From the IMG/VR virus record IMGVR_UViG_3300002231_001584, positions 1 to 21,644 of that record: a stretch of DNA of 21,644 nt, one strand, 5' to 3'. Origin of the DNA: a virus. Shown here in pieces: positions 16,308 through 21,644 of this stretch. The notes beneath the pieces were generated by a model that saw only the letters and a list, made by a program, of their open reading frames with translations, was not told the DNA's origin and did not search any database. How positions within the stretch are numbered: the stretch's first letter is position 1; each line of letters opens with the position of its first letter. The translations under genes were made by a program, and so were the position numbers.

Positions 16308-16470
16308 AAGACAATGGCTTATGATAGCTATGTTTGCATTAGCATTTACATCAATAAGCAGAATACTTTATGCTTTAAAAGATAGAGATTTATCTTCTGG
16401 ATTAATATGGTTATCAATAATAATCATCACAATAGTTTTAACTACAATCATATTAGATCGCAAATCATAA
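16291..16470 (+). CDS. Small two-span membrane protein
   Basis: This encodes 59 residues and starts at an ATG inside the end of the previous gene (16291), with a GAGGTTAAAG ribosome site. Two hydrophobic segments are visible, about residues 10-28 (LMIAMFALAFTSIS) and 39-55 (IWLSIIIITIVLTTIIL), joined by a charged loop (KDRDLSSG) and followed by a basic end (DRKS). The positive ends suggest an inner-membrane protein with both ends inside. The function is unknown. Candidates are superinfection exclusion, lysis-related or membrane-signalling micro-proteins, none shown. Confidence 0.65.
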   Translation: MLTRNKRQWLMIAMFALAFTSISRILYALKDRDLSSGLIWLSIIIITIVLTTIILDRKS

Positions 16471-16498
16471 TATTTCCTCTAACGAAAGGAGGGATGCT

Positions 16499-16507
16499 AT
16501 GAGGTAA
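16499..16507 (+). other. Possible two-codon minigene (ATG AGG TAA)
   Basis: A very strong ribosome site, AAAGGAGG, is followed six bases later by ATG AGG TAA. This resembles the lambda bar-type minigenes (ATG ATA stop), whose translation sequesters a tRNA. It could also be a leader for the next gene or a leftover of a gene broken by a sequencing error, since single-base errors are common here. Confidence 0.25.
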
Positions 16508-16517
16508 TTAATTTAAA

Positions 16518-16562
16518 CTGGCTATTGATAATCATTTAGGTCGTTGTGATATCAATAGTCAG
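16518..16562 (+). other. Long leader hairpin before the 16592 gene
   Basis: CTGGCTATTGATA (16518-16530) pairs with TATCAATAGTCAG (16550-16562) over 13 positions with one G-U pair. No T tract follows. It lies between the minigene-like site and the ribosome site of the 16592 gene, so it may control translation or processing. Confidence 0.5.
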
Positions 16563-16591
16563 ATTAAGTTTATTATCTAAAAGGAGAAACA

Positions 16592-16675
16592 ATGTTTGAA
16601 CATATTAAGACTTTTCTATTAATCATATTTATGATATGGCTGGTGTCAGCCATAATGAATTCAATGTGGGGATAA
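16592..16675 (+). CDS. Single-span membrane micro-protein
   Basis: This encodes 27 residues with an AAAAGGAGAAACA ribosome site. It is almost wholly a membrane helix (KTFLLIIFMIWLVSAIM), with a basic start (MFEHIK) and a short end (NSMWG). It is too short for a normal domain. It is followed by a terminator, so it is an independent unit. The function is unknown; similar phage micro-peptides act on host membrane proteins, which is inference only. Confidence 0.6.
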   Translation: MFEHIKTFLLIIFMIWLVSAIMNSMWG

Positions 16676-16680
16676 ACTGA

Positions 16681-16724
16681 GGGGATTCTGGAGAGCTATT
16701 ATAGTCTTCAGGATTCCCTATTTT
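16681..16724 (+). terminator. Intrinsic terminator
   Basis: A long hairpin has GGGGATTCTG (16681-16690) pairing with CAGGATTCCC (16709-16718), two G-U pairs included. The stem continues inward through GAGA/TCTT and CTAT/ATAG with a one-base bulge. TATTTTATA follows. It ends the 16592 transcript. Confidence 0.75.
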
Positions 16725-16742
16725 ATATAAAGGAGAAAGGAT

Positions 16743-16934
16743 ATGGATATTTTAGCACAGATTACTCTTGGTGGTATTGTTGTCATAGGATTTGTATTTA
16801 TCTTCATTTATGTCAGCAATGTTCCTTTGAATAAAGAATGGGCATTTGTCATTAAGACGATGATAACAATAGAGTTATTCCTAATGGGCATTACAATAAT
16901 ATTTTTCATCTTAAATATAGAAACTTATTTTTAA
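16743..16934 (+). CDS. Two-span membrane protein
   Basis: This encodes 63 residues with an AAAGGAGAAAGGAT ribosome site. The two hydrophobic helices are roughly residues 9-27 (GGIVVIGFVFIFIYV) and 39-58 (MITIELFLMGITIIFFIL), with a short charged linker (PLNKEWAF). There is no signal peptide cut site. It is an integral membrane protein of unknown function, one of at least five membrane micro-proteins in this early region. Confidence 0.65.
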   Translation: MDILAQITLGGIVVIGFVFIFIYVSNVPLNKEWAFVIKTMITIELFLMGITIIFFILNIETYF

Positions 16935-16950
16935 TAAAAAGGGAGTAGAT

Positions 16951-17340
16951 ATGAATGATTTTGTAGAGATGGAAAGATTCCAATGCCCTGTTTGTGGAAA
17001 TATACACCAACATAATGAAGGGATATTGATCTCAAAGAATCTAAAGCCAATAAAGCAAGAAAACACTGTTACAGGTGTTTCTTTATGCGAAGAAGATAAC
17101 AAGATGTTTGAAGAAGGTTATATCGCAGCAATAGAAATAGATGAAAGTAAGTCTGTTGTTGAGAATGATACAGTAAAACCTAATGAAGCACATAGAACAG
17201 GTAATATAATTCACATCAGACGAAGAGTATTCTCTGATATCTTTGAGGTAGCTGAGACACCTAAGATAATGTTTTTCATTAATAGAGAGTTGTTTACAGC
17301 CCTTAAAGGTCAAATGGAGGTAGGCAGTGAAAAAAACTAA
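16951..17340 (+). CDS. Phage zinc-ribbon protein
   Basis: This encodes 129 residues; the ribosome site GGGAGTAGAT precedes the ATG. The N-terminus carries FQCPVCGNIHQHNEG, then ISKNLKP, and NTVTGVSLCEEDNKMFEEGYIA: a CPVC knuckle and a later Cys, as in phage zinc-ribbon proteins of the type CPxCGxxH...CxxH/D. A beta section (YIAAIEIDESKS) and a C-terminal RTGNIIHIRRRVFSDIF and PKIMFFINRELF follow. I recognise the layout as a recurring small phage protein, but its biochemical role is not established. The next gene overlaps it by 14 bases. Confidence 0.75.
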   Translation: MNDFVEMERFQCPVCGNIHQHNEGILISKNLKPIKQENTVTGVSLCEEDNKMFEEGYIAAIEIDESKSVVENDTVKPNEAHRTGNIIHIRRRVFSDIFEVAETPKIMFFINRELFTALKGQMEVGSEKN

Positions 17341-17500
17341 ATATTGTATAGTTAATATGAATGAATTAGCTCCTTATGGGATAGCTCATAATATTGTAAA
17401 AGGTATTTCACATCTTGATATCCCTCTGGGTAGTAAAACAGAAGAAAGGATTGATAATATGTTTGAGCAAAAGAGACTAAAAAAATTACAAAGGAAATAA
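17327..17500 (+). CDS. Small basic hypothetical protein with GTG start
   Basis: This encodes 57 residues. The GTG at 17327 has a perfect GGAGGT ribosome site five bases before and overlaps the previous gene. The visible sequence begins KKTKYCIVNMNELAPYGIAH and ends in a basic helix (NMFEQKRLKKLQRK). A conserved-looking NELAPYGIAHNIVKG motif suggests a short fold, but I do not recognise it. It is followed two bases later by another small gene. Confidence 0.65.
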   Translation: MKKTKYCIVNMNELAPYGIAHNIVKGISHLDIPLGSKTEERIDNMFEQKRLKKLQRK

Positions 17501-17502
17501 TT

Positions 17503-17682
17503 ATGAAATTTAAAGAACTTGTAACATCAATCAAGTTACATAACAATACTATTCCTATTTTGGCTAAGGTAGATAACAAAAATATTCGCGTTAGTATCAA
17601 TAAGAAAGCCATAAAAACGACATTCAGAGAATCTCATAATTTCAAGACATGGGGTCAAGTAGTCCTTTGGATGTTAAGATAA
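17503..17682 (+). CDS. Small basic hypothetical protein
   Basis: This encodes 59 residues starting two bases after the previous stop. It is basic, with a strand-like LAKVDNKNIRVSINKKAI and a C-terminal FKTWGQVVLWML hydrophobic end. The ribosome site is AAAGGAAATAATT, acceptable but not strong. The function is unknown; coupling to the previous gene is likely. Confidence 0.55.
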   Translation: MKFKELVTSIKLHNNTIPILAKVDNKNIRVSINKKAIKTTFRESHNFKTWGQVVLWMLR

Positions 17683-17691
17683 TTATATTAA

Positions 17692-17726
17692 AGAGATAAG
17701 TTTGTAATTTTATCTTACTTATCTCT
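17692..17726 (+). other. Perfect 10-base inverted repeat
   Basis: AGAGATAAGT (17692-17701) pairs with ACTTATCTCT (17717-17726) around a 15-base loop. A TATAAT at 17731-17736 follows. It may be a hairpin in the 3' end of the 17503 transcript, a weak terminator (no T run), or an operator for a promoter that would use that TATAAT. Confidence 0.5.
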
Positions 17727-17752
17727 CCAGTATAATTAATTGGAGGTACCAA

Positions 17753-17854
17753 ATGAAAGCTCCTCTTGGAGATAGAATTATTTTTGGAATATATATTATA
17801 TTAAATTTCATCCCATTTATTTTAATTTGGGGGTACGCATTTAGAATATGGTAA
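17753..17854 (+). CDS. Membrane micro-protein
   Basis: This encodes 33 residues with a TTGGAGGTACCAA ribosome site. After MKAPLGDR it is a single membrane helix (IIFGIYIILNFIPFILIW) ending GYAFRIW. The function is unknown. A strong ribosome site and tight spacing to the next gene support that it is real, despite its size. Confidence 0.58.
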   Translation: MKAPLGDRIIFGIYIILNFIPFILIWGYAFRIW

Positions 17855-17879
17855 AACAACTAACAATTAAAGGAGGCAA

Positions 17880-18173
17880 ATGAGCGCATATCGCATCAAG
17901 CAACAAAGATCCGGCTATTATGCTGGTCTAAGACAAGCCAAACGAGTCATCAAGAGACATCTCCGAAAGTTAGAGACAGGAGAGCTCATTGCTCGTCAAG
18001 CAAAAGAGACTTCTATAGCAGTAGAGTCTTCTTATAATGAAGCTATTAAAGCTCTCAAAAGTTCTACTTTTATGGGTAGAATATTATTTTTATTAATCCA
18101 AATATTAAACATTTGGAAAATTACTAATCTCTTAACCCTTTGCAGAGTTTTTCTTGATCCTTTGGCTCTGTAA
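17880..18173 (+). CDS. Basic helical protein of unknown function, end uncertain
   Basis: The ATG at 17880 has AAAGGAGGCAA before it. The first 60 residues are basic and helical (YRIKQQRSGYYAGLRQAKRV, then KRHLRKLETGELIARQAKE, then EAIKALK), as in small nucleic-acid-binding or coiled-coil proteins. After residue 60 the sequence turns hydrophobic and the frame runs into a terminator hairpin to the stop at 18173. That end is suspicious because other genes here are broken by extra bases. Dropping one base near 18060 would end the protein near 18100. The 97-residue form is given with doubt about its C-terminus. Confidence 0.55.
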   Translation: MSAYRIKQQRSGYYAGLRQAKRVIKRHLRKLETGELIARQAKETSIAVESSYNEAIKALKSSTFMGRILFLLIQILNIWKITNLLTLCRVFLDPLAL

Positions 18174-18185
18174 AGGTTTTTATTT
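18137..18185 (+). terminator. Intrinsic terminator overlapping the end of the 17880 frame
   Basis: CCTTTGCAGAG (18137-18147) pairs with CTCTGTAAAGG (18166-18176), one G-U pair, followed by TTTTTATTT. The stop of the 17880 frame lies in its 3' arm, unusual for a real gene end. Confidence 0.8.
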
Positions 18186-18199
18186 AAGGAAACTCCCCT

Positions 18200-18412
18200 A
18201 TGAATATGAATAAACAACAAGTAATCACTTCACCTCATTTAAAAGGGCGGAAGAAGAAAGTTTTTGATGAAGATGAAGATAAGATATTTTTTTGTCTTAG
18301 TTGTCATACTGTTTGGCAAAGGCCGAGTGCTGTCTTCAAAGAAGTAGCATATTATAAAAATCTACCTTCTCTTGGTAGAGTAAGACGTATTTGTCCTTCA
18401 TGTGGAGGATAA
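18200..18412 (+). CDS. Small zinc-ribbon protein
   Basis: This encodes 70 residues. Two cysteine pairs, CLSC (near residue 32) and CPSCGG (at the C-terminus), make a four-Cys zinc ribbon, with a basic and acidic N-terminus (HLKGRKKKVFDEDEDK) and a linker PSLGRVRRI. It is a common type of phage nucleic-acid- or protein-binding micro-protein. The start at 18200 uses AAGGAAACTCCCCT; an in-frame ATG at 18206 is possible. The next gene starts five bases after its stop. Confidence 0.7.
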   Translation: MNMNKQQVITSPHLKGRKKKVFDEDEDKIFFCLSCHTVWQRPSAVFKEVAYYKNLPSLGRVRRICPSCGG

Positions 18413-18416
18413 GAAT

Positions 18417-18497
18417 ATGAATAATTATGAAATTTGTACAATGATAATATTAATTATATTAATTATTAGATATTGGAGATTTATTGATGAAGATTAA
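18417..18497 (+). CDS. Single-span membrane micro-protein
   Basis: This encodes 26 residues with a TGTGGAGGATAAGAAT ribosome site that overlaps the previous stop. It has one membrane helix (TMIILIILIIRYW) and ends RFIDED. It overlaps the start of the 18487 gene by 11 bases. Unknown function. It is very short, but the ribosome site is strong. Confidence 0.5.
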   Translation: MNNYEICTMIILIILIIRYWRFIDED

Positions 18498-18684
18498 AAA
18501 ATATTACCTTAAATATCGTAATTTTATTCATGTATGCTGGGCTTCCTCTGAAGCAAAAGCAAAAAGGAAAGCATTAGCAGTCATGGAATTTAAAGGAATG
18601 TTTTTAAGGAGGAAAGATGATTTCACTATCATTACTCAGCCCGAATATTATGAAGAAAGGAAGAAAAGTTCCACATTTGAATAA
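18487..18684 (+). CDS. Small basic hypothetical protein
   Basis: This encodes 65 residues. An ATG at 18487 has GGAG eight bases before; a TTG at 18484 is also possible. The sequence is basic and helical (KIKKYYLKYRNFIHVCWASS, then EAKAKRKALAVMEFKG), ending with a RRKDDFTIITQPEYYEERKK segment. It may bind nucleic acid or protein; the pattern is not one I recognise. A second gene starts inside it in another frame. Confidence 0.6.
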   Translation: MKIKKYYLKYRNFIHVCWASSEAKAKRKALAVMEFKGMFLRRKDDFTIITQPEYYEERKKSSTFE

Positions 18685-18751
18685 AATTAAGATAAAAGCT
18701 AAAATAAAACTCAAATTATATTTGAATGGAGTGTTATATCTATTGGATTAA
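18617..18751 (+). CDS. Overlapping small basic protein
   Basis: This encodes 44 residues. The ATG at 18617 has a near-ideal GGAGG ribosome site (AAGGAGGAAAG) located within the 18487 gene, overlapping it by 68 bases in another frame. It is basic, with MKKGRKVPHLNKIKIKAKIK in the middle, and ends LNGVLYLLD. It could be a small DNA- or RNA-binding protein. It is short and could be spurious, but the ribosome site and clean lysine-rich frame argue for it. Confidence 0.45.
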   Translation: MISLSLLSPNIMKKGRKVPHLNKIKIKAKIKLKLYLNGVLYLLD

Positions 18752-18797
18752 CTATATTAGTTTATTATATTATACACTTTAGTTCAATTAATATATG

Positions 18798-18843
18798 AAA
18801 GGATTACAAACAGAGAATATACTGTTATAAGTAATCCTTTTTT
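18798..18843 (+). terminator. Intrinsic terminator
   Basis: AAAGGATTAC (18798-18807) pairs with GTAATCCTTT (18831-18840), with an inner ACAG/CTGT pairing, and the T tract is 18838-18843. It ends the small-gene cluster before the 18864 gene. The 47 bases between the 18751 stop and this hairpin hold nothing further I can support. Confidence 0.88.
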
Positions 18844-18863
18844 CATTTAAAGGAGAATTAATC

Positions 18864-19265
18864 ATGGATATATCAACAAAATCATGGCATTATAAGATAG
18901 TCAAAATGTCTGATAATACTCCATTGTCTTTATGTACCTATTTTTGGACATTTATAAGAAATTTAGGAATATTATTATTAGTATTATTAGTTGTTGGATT
19001 TTTTGTATTTAGCTTTTTTAATACAATAATAGTTTTCTTTCTTTATGGGATAGAATTTATACCTGATTCAAGCAAAGTAGCTTTTGGTATGGTTTGTATT
19101 ATTGCTTTTTGTTTTTTATGTGCTTTTCTTTTTATTAGGACAAAAGAAAGTGAGTGGTATCAAAAAAGAAAAATGGAAAATATACAAAAACCACCAAATA
19201 TATTATTTAGCTATCTAAAAGCTAAAAAAAGAAAGATATGCCCTATGATTAATTATAAATATTAA
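18864..19265 (+). CDS. Phage membrane protein with conserved SWHY and LKAKKRK-C ends
   Basis: This encodes 133 residues with an AAAGGAGAATTAATC ribosome site. Two membrane segments lie at about 33-60 and 72-91. The N-terminus (MDISTKSWHYKIV, later SLCTYFWTF) and the C-terminus (PPNILFSYLKAKKRKICPMI) match a recurring pattern of phage inner-membrane proteins that I have seen in many environmental phage genomes. Its role is not known. It lies directly before the tRNA gene and is preceded by a terminator, so it may have its own promoter. Confidence 0.75.
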   Translation: MDISTKSWHYKIVKMSDNTPLSLCTYFWTFIRNLGILLLVLLVVGFFVFSFFNTIIVFFLYGIEFIPDSSKVAFGMVCIIAFCFLCAFLFIRTKESEWYQKRKMENIQKPPNILFSYLKAKKRKICPMINYKY

Positions 19266-19274
19266 TCTAGTTTT

Positions 19275-19359
19275 GGAGAGATGGCTGAATTGGCTAAAGC
19301 ACCCGGCTGTAACCCGGTAGTACCCATTGAGGTTGAAGGTTCGAATCCTTCTCACTCCA
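19275..19359 (+). tRNA. tRNA-Tyr (anticodon GTA), class II
   Basis: The 85-base gene has acceptor arms GGAGAGA and TCACTCC (one mismatch) with discriminator A, a D-arm, and the anticodon loop CTGTAAC with GTA at 19309-19311. It has a long variable arm (including ACC-CATTGA-GGT) and the T arm GAAGG-TTCGAAT-CCTTC. The CCA end is not encoded. A 5' C-T mismatch in the anticodon stem may be a sequencing error. Confidence 0.88.
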
Positions 19360-19387
19360 CAAAATTCATTAATTAACAAAAGGAGAA

Positions 19388-19729
19388 ATGATGAATAAAC
19401 AACAAGGCGCTTTTATTGAGTCATTAAAGCGTAACAATACCCAAATCCGCGATGAAAGAGCCATCGCCATCTATGAAGACGCTGAACTGATTTATAAGCG
19501 TAATATTGAAGATATAGAGGTCAATATTAAAAGATTAAATCGTAAGCGTGAAGGGATGCTTGATCTAAGTCCTACTCATGCAGATTCATTAGTATTAGCG
19601 AAAGATTTTGATTCCAGATCTTTCTTTCGAGAAGATATAGAACTTGGAATAAATATTCGTAACGAAGAGATAAAGCTAAAAATAGCAAAAGATCGTTATG
19701 ATATATTATTTACAGTTAAGAAAAGCTGA
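19388..19729 (+). CDS. Conserved phage coiled-coil protein
   Basis: This encodes 113 residues (ATG at 19388, AAAGGAGAA ribosome site; an ATG at 19391 is also possible). Sequence features are a helical start (AFIESLKRNNTQIRDERAIA, then YEDAELIYKRNIEDIEVNIK), a conserved-looking LDLSPTHADSLVLAKDFD loop, and a second helix (IELGINIRNEEIKLKIAKDR). I recognise this layout from other phage genomes. It is likely an oligomeric helical protein without enzyme motifs. Its stop overlaps the nuclease start (TGATG), which suggests that they work together. Confidence 0.75.
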   Translation: MMNKQQGAFIESLKRNNTQIRDERAIAIYEDAELIYKRNIEDIEVNIKRLNRKREGMLDLSPTHADSLVLAKDFDSRSFFREDIELGINIRNEEIKLKIAKDRYDILFTVKKS

Positions 19730-20486
19730 TGAAAAAAATTCTTGAAAATATATATAATGATCATATTGATGCTTTAAACGAGGCAAATAAACAAGACCGA
19801 TATATTGGTAACGAAAGTTGGTTTCAAGCCAGTAATGCAGGTTTATGTATCAAAAAAACTGTATTACAATAAGTTTGGCTTTAAGCGTCCTAAAAAAAGA
19901 CATAAAATCAAATCGTTTATTACGTCTTGGAACGATTGTTCATGTAGACATTCAAAATGCTCTACTCAAAGACACTACAATAAAGAAACTGATTGAACAT
20001 GAAGTAAAAATCGAAGAACTCAATGTACGAGGATTCTTAGATATTGCCCTATTAGATACTAACCCGGTGATGGTAGTAGATATAAAAACCACATCGGCTT
20101 TCAAGTGGCAGAAAATGTTTGGCAGAGATTATAATCGAGACACAAACCCATCTGAGAATTATCAACTACAGTTGGCTACTTATGTTTATGCTTTGTCAAA
20201 GGAACTTAACCTTAATCCTTATGAAGAAATTAAAGGTGTACTTTTCTACTATAAGAAAGATAACTCTGATATGAAATGGGTAGAGATAGATTCAAACTAC
20301 ATTGACAAAGCAATCGATTATTGGGAAGAAGCAAATTCCTATAAAGATGAAATAACTAAAGACAATATTAATGATATACTTATTCCCGGAAAGACTATGA
20401 ATGTACCTGTTATGAGATGGGAATGTAACATAAAATATTGTGATTTTGCAAAATATTGTAATTCACCACATCTAACAAAGGAGTAA
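19729..20486 (+). CDS. Cas4/RecB-family Fe-S nuclease, two frame-breaking extra bases
   Basis: The ATG at 19729 overlaps the previous stop (TGATG). Extra A bases in the A7 runs at 19852-19858 and 19892-19898 split the frame into three. Removing one from each gives a 251-residue protein reading SNAGLCIKKLYYNKFGFKRP then KKDIKSNRLLRLGTIVHVDI. It is a PD-(D/E)XK exonuclease of the Cas4 type: Cys40, H71 (GTIVH), D104 (GFLDIA), D117-x-K119 (VVDIKT) and a QxxxY motif (Q147, Y151). Three C-terminal cysteines (C232, C237, C243 in ECNIKYCDFAKYC) join C40 in an expected 4Fe-4S cluster. Such phage nucleases act on DNA ends in recombination. No cas1/cas2 is near, so a CRISPR adaptation role is not indicated. 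Confidence 0.85.
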
Positions 20487-20488
20487 TT

Positions 20489-21167
20489 GTGGAAAAGACA
20501 AATAACGCGGAGATAAACTTCGTTGAGACATATTTAATCGAAGAAGTAAAAGAATTGATTCATGACAATGATAAATTGGATGAATATCAAACTCTCATAA
20601 AAAAGATTGGAATAAAAAGCAGTCTTTCTTCTTCTACGGTAAAGAGTCCAATTCCTTTTATGCCATTAACAGCTGAGATGAGAAATACTTTTCAGACTTT
20701 ATGTCCATCTACATCAAAGATTAAAGATTTTGATAAGACACCGATCCCTTTAGCAATATTAAAGTTGATCAATATGTCTATTGAAGAAAAATATTTCTCT
20801 GAAATCGAAATCTGGCATGATTATAAGGCACCAGACCCTGTAGCTATAGGATGTGCTGGTTATTTTTATGCTTATAATAGTAAAAATGATCTGTTAAAAA
20901 CAGATGATGGCTATACAATAAAGTTTAATACAAGAGAAGAAGCTCAAGAAGCTACTGGAAAAGGTAATAGTGTTTATTTCTCAGAACAACAACAATATAT
21001 TATTGGTCGTTGGGCTGATGTAAAGGCTTCTTTTCCTGAATTACAACAAAGAGCTAAGGAAAGATATTTAAAAGAAATAACTATTTGTTCAAATAAAGCT
21101 ATTGTTCATGCACAGACGAGAGTTAGCTGATGCAGAGATGGAAGCCTTAGAACGATTTGGAGTATAA
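20489..21167 (+). CDS. Conserved phage protein next to the nuclease, one extra base
   Basis: The GTG at 20489 follows AAAGGAGTAATT, two bases after the nuclease stop. The frame ends at 21130, but dropping one base near 21110 (the G of CATGCAC) joins AIVHHRRELADAEMEALERF to the stop at 21165-21167, giving 225 residues. The middle has SPIPFMPLTAEMRNTFQTLC, TPIPLAILKLI and KYFSEIEIWHDYKAPDPVAI, then a GYFYAY strand and QYIIGRWADVKASFPELQQR. I recognise this as a family common in environmental phage genomes, of unknown biochemical role. Its coupling to a Cas4-like nuclease suggests a DNA-processing partner. Confidence 0.75.
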
Positions 21168-21198
21168 CACTAATTAAAATCATTTAACCAAAGGAAAC

Positions 21199-21644
21199 AT
21201 GAAATCTAACTTTAAAAGCTTAGTGGAATTTAGTCAAGAAGTAACTCGCAGAGAAAATGCTAAAAAAGATTGGCTTGTACCCACTAAAGAACTTTATCCG
21301 TATGAAAATAACAATGAGCTCAGACTACTCTCTTACTTATCAAACGAACCAGTATTTGATTCCCCTGTAAATAAGCACGCACAGCATCAATTAGCTAGTA
21401 TTTATGGCATACCCATAAAGTATTGGGAGTCAATGAAAGAAATCCCTCATTTAAGAGCTAAGAACCTCGAAGCATGGTTTAACGAGAAGCAAAGTACTCG
21501 CATGATAAGAGAATTAGATGGTGATATTCGTGCAGTCGTATCTAATAGATTTAAACCCTTCGATAATTTTATTGTCATCAATGCTATGATGCCTGTTTTA
21601 TCAGAATACAAAAGTGATATGATTATTAATGCAAATGTACTTAC
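21199..21644 (+). CDS. DUF932-like phage protein, N-terminal part
   Basis: The ATG at 21199 follows AAAGGAAAC. The visible 148 residues run off the right edge in an open frame. The protein shows a helical start (SNFKSLVEFSQEVTRRENAK), then HAQHQLASIYGIPIKYWESM, a MIRELDGDIRAVVSNRFKPF core with the R-A-V-x-S-x-R-[FY]-x-P pattern, and DNFIVINAMMPVL. This fits DUF932/DUF945-type proteins, often found near phage recombination genes and in plasmids. It is probably part of the same DNA-processing group as the nuclease. Confidence 0.7.
   Translation, partial: MKSNFKSLVEFSQEVTRRENAKKDWLVPTKELYPYENNNELRLLSYLSNEPVFDSPVNKHAQHQLASIYGIPIKYWESMKEIPHLRAKNLEAWFNEKQSTRMIRELDGDIRAVVSNRFKPFDNFIVINAMMPVLSEYKSDMIINANVL

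Noticed and set aside
17352-17612. A hydrophobic minus-strand frame
   Set aside because: It is antisense to two plus-strand genes that have good ribosome sites, and lacks one itself.
19805-19996. A 63-codon frame inside the nuclease region
   Set aside because: It is the middle piece of the frame-broken nuclease, bounded by two A7 runs, not an independent gene.
1-21644. CRISPR array, insertion sequence or integrase
   Set aside because: No evenly spaced repeat-spacer pattern, no transposase and no integrase motif was found in the window; the Cas4-like nuclease is the phage recombination type.

Overview
The window is a stretch of a tailed double-stranded DNA phage (Caudoviricetes) genome or prophage. 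It has two divergent gene blocks separated by an AT-rich non-coding region at about 14231-14668. Terminase, portal, scaffold and HK97-type capsid genes occur in packaging order. A large P22/podovirus-type portal of about 760 residues suggests a podovirus-like particle, but no tail gene that would settle this is visible. The host is not identified. Sec signal peptides ending in FSQ or FGQ recall Bacteroidota, Marinimicrobia or Ignavibacteria, while the strong AGGAGG Shine-Dalgarno sites argue against a typical Bacteroidota.

Left block (minus strand, read from 14230 down to 1): a small zinc-ribbon protein, an acidic unknown protein, a RepL-like winged-helix protein, an unknown lysine-rich protein, terminase small and large subunits, portal, scaffold, major capsid protein, two small capsid-associated proteins, neck/adaptor proteins and three adjacent genes whose products carry N-terminal signal peptides. 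Many junctions are ATGA overlaps. A strong intrinsic terminator lies after the capsid/decoration genes, before the neck genes.

Right block (plus strand, 14669 to the end): about twenty mostly very small early-type genes. They include zinc-ribbon proteins and single- or double-span membrane micro-proteins, separated by hairpins and intrinsic terminators. A class II tRNA-Tyr follows, then a coiled-coil protein, a Cas4/RecB-family Fe-S nuclease, a conserved phage protein and the start of a DUF932-like protein. The last group looks like a DNA recombination/replication module.

A major feature of this sequence is that at least nine genes are broken by single-base indels. I infer eleven one-base insertions and one one-base deletion, mostly in A/T homopolymers. 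In every case the corrected gene has a length divisible by three and reads as one continuous protein. This looks like uncorrected long-read error rather than biology. The broken genes are annotated here as single CDS features, with the indel position given in each entry.
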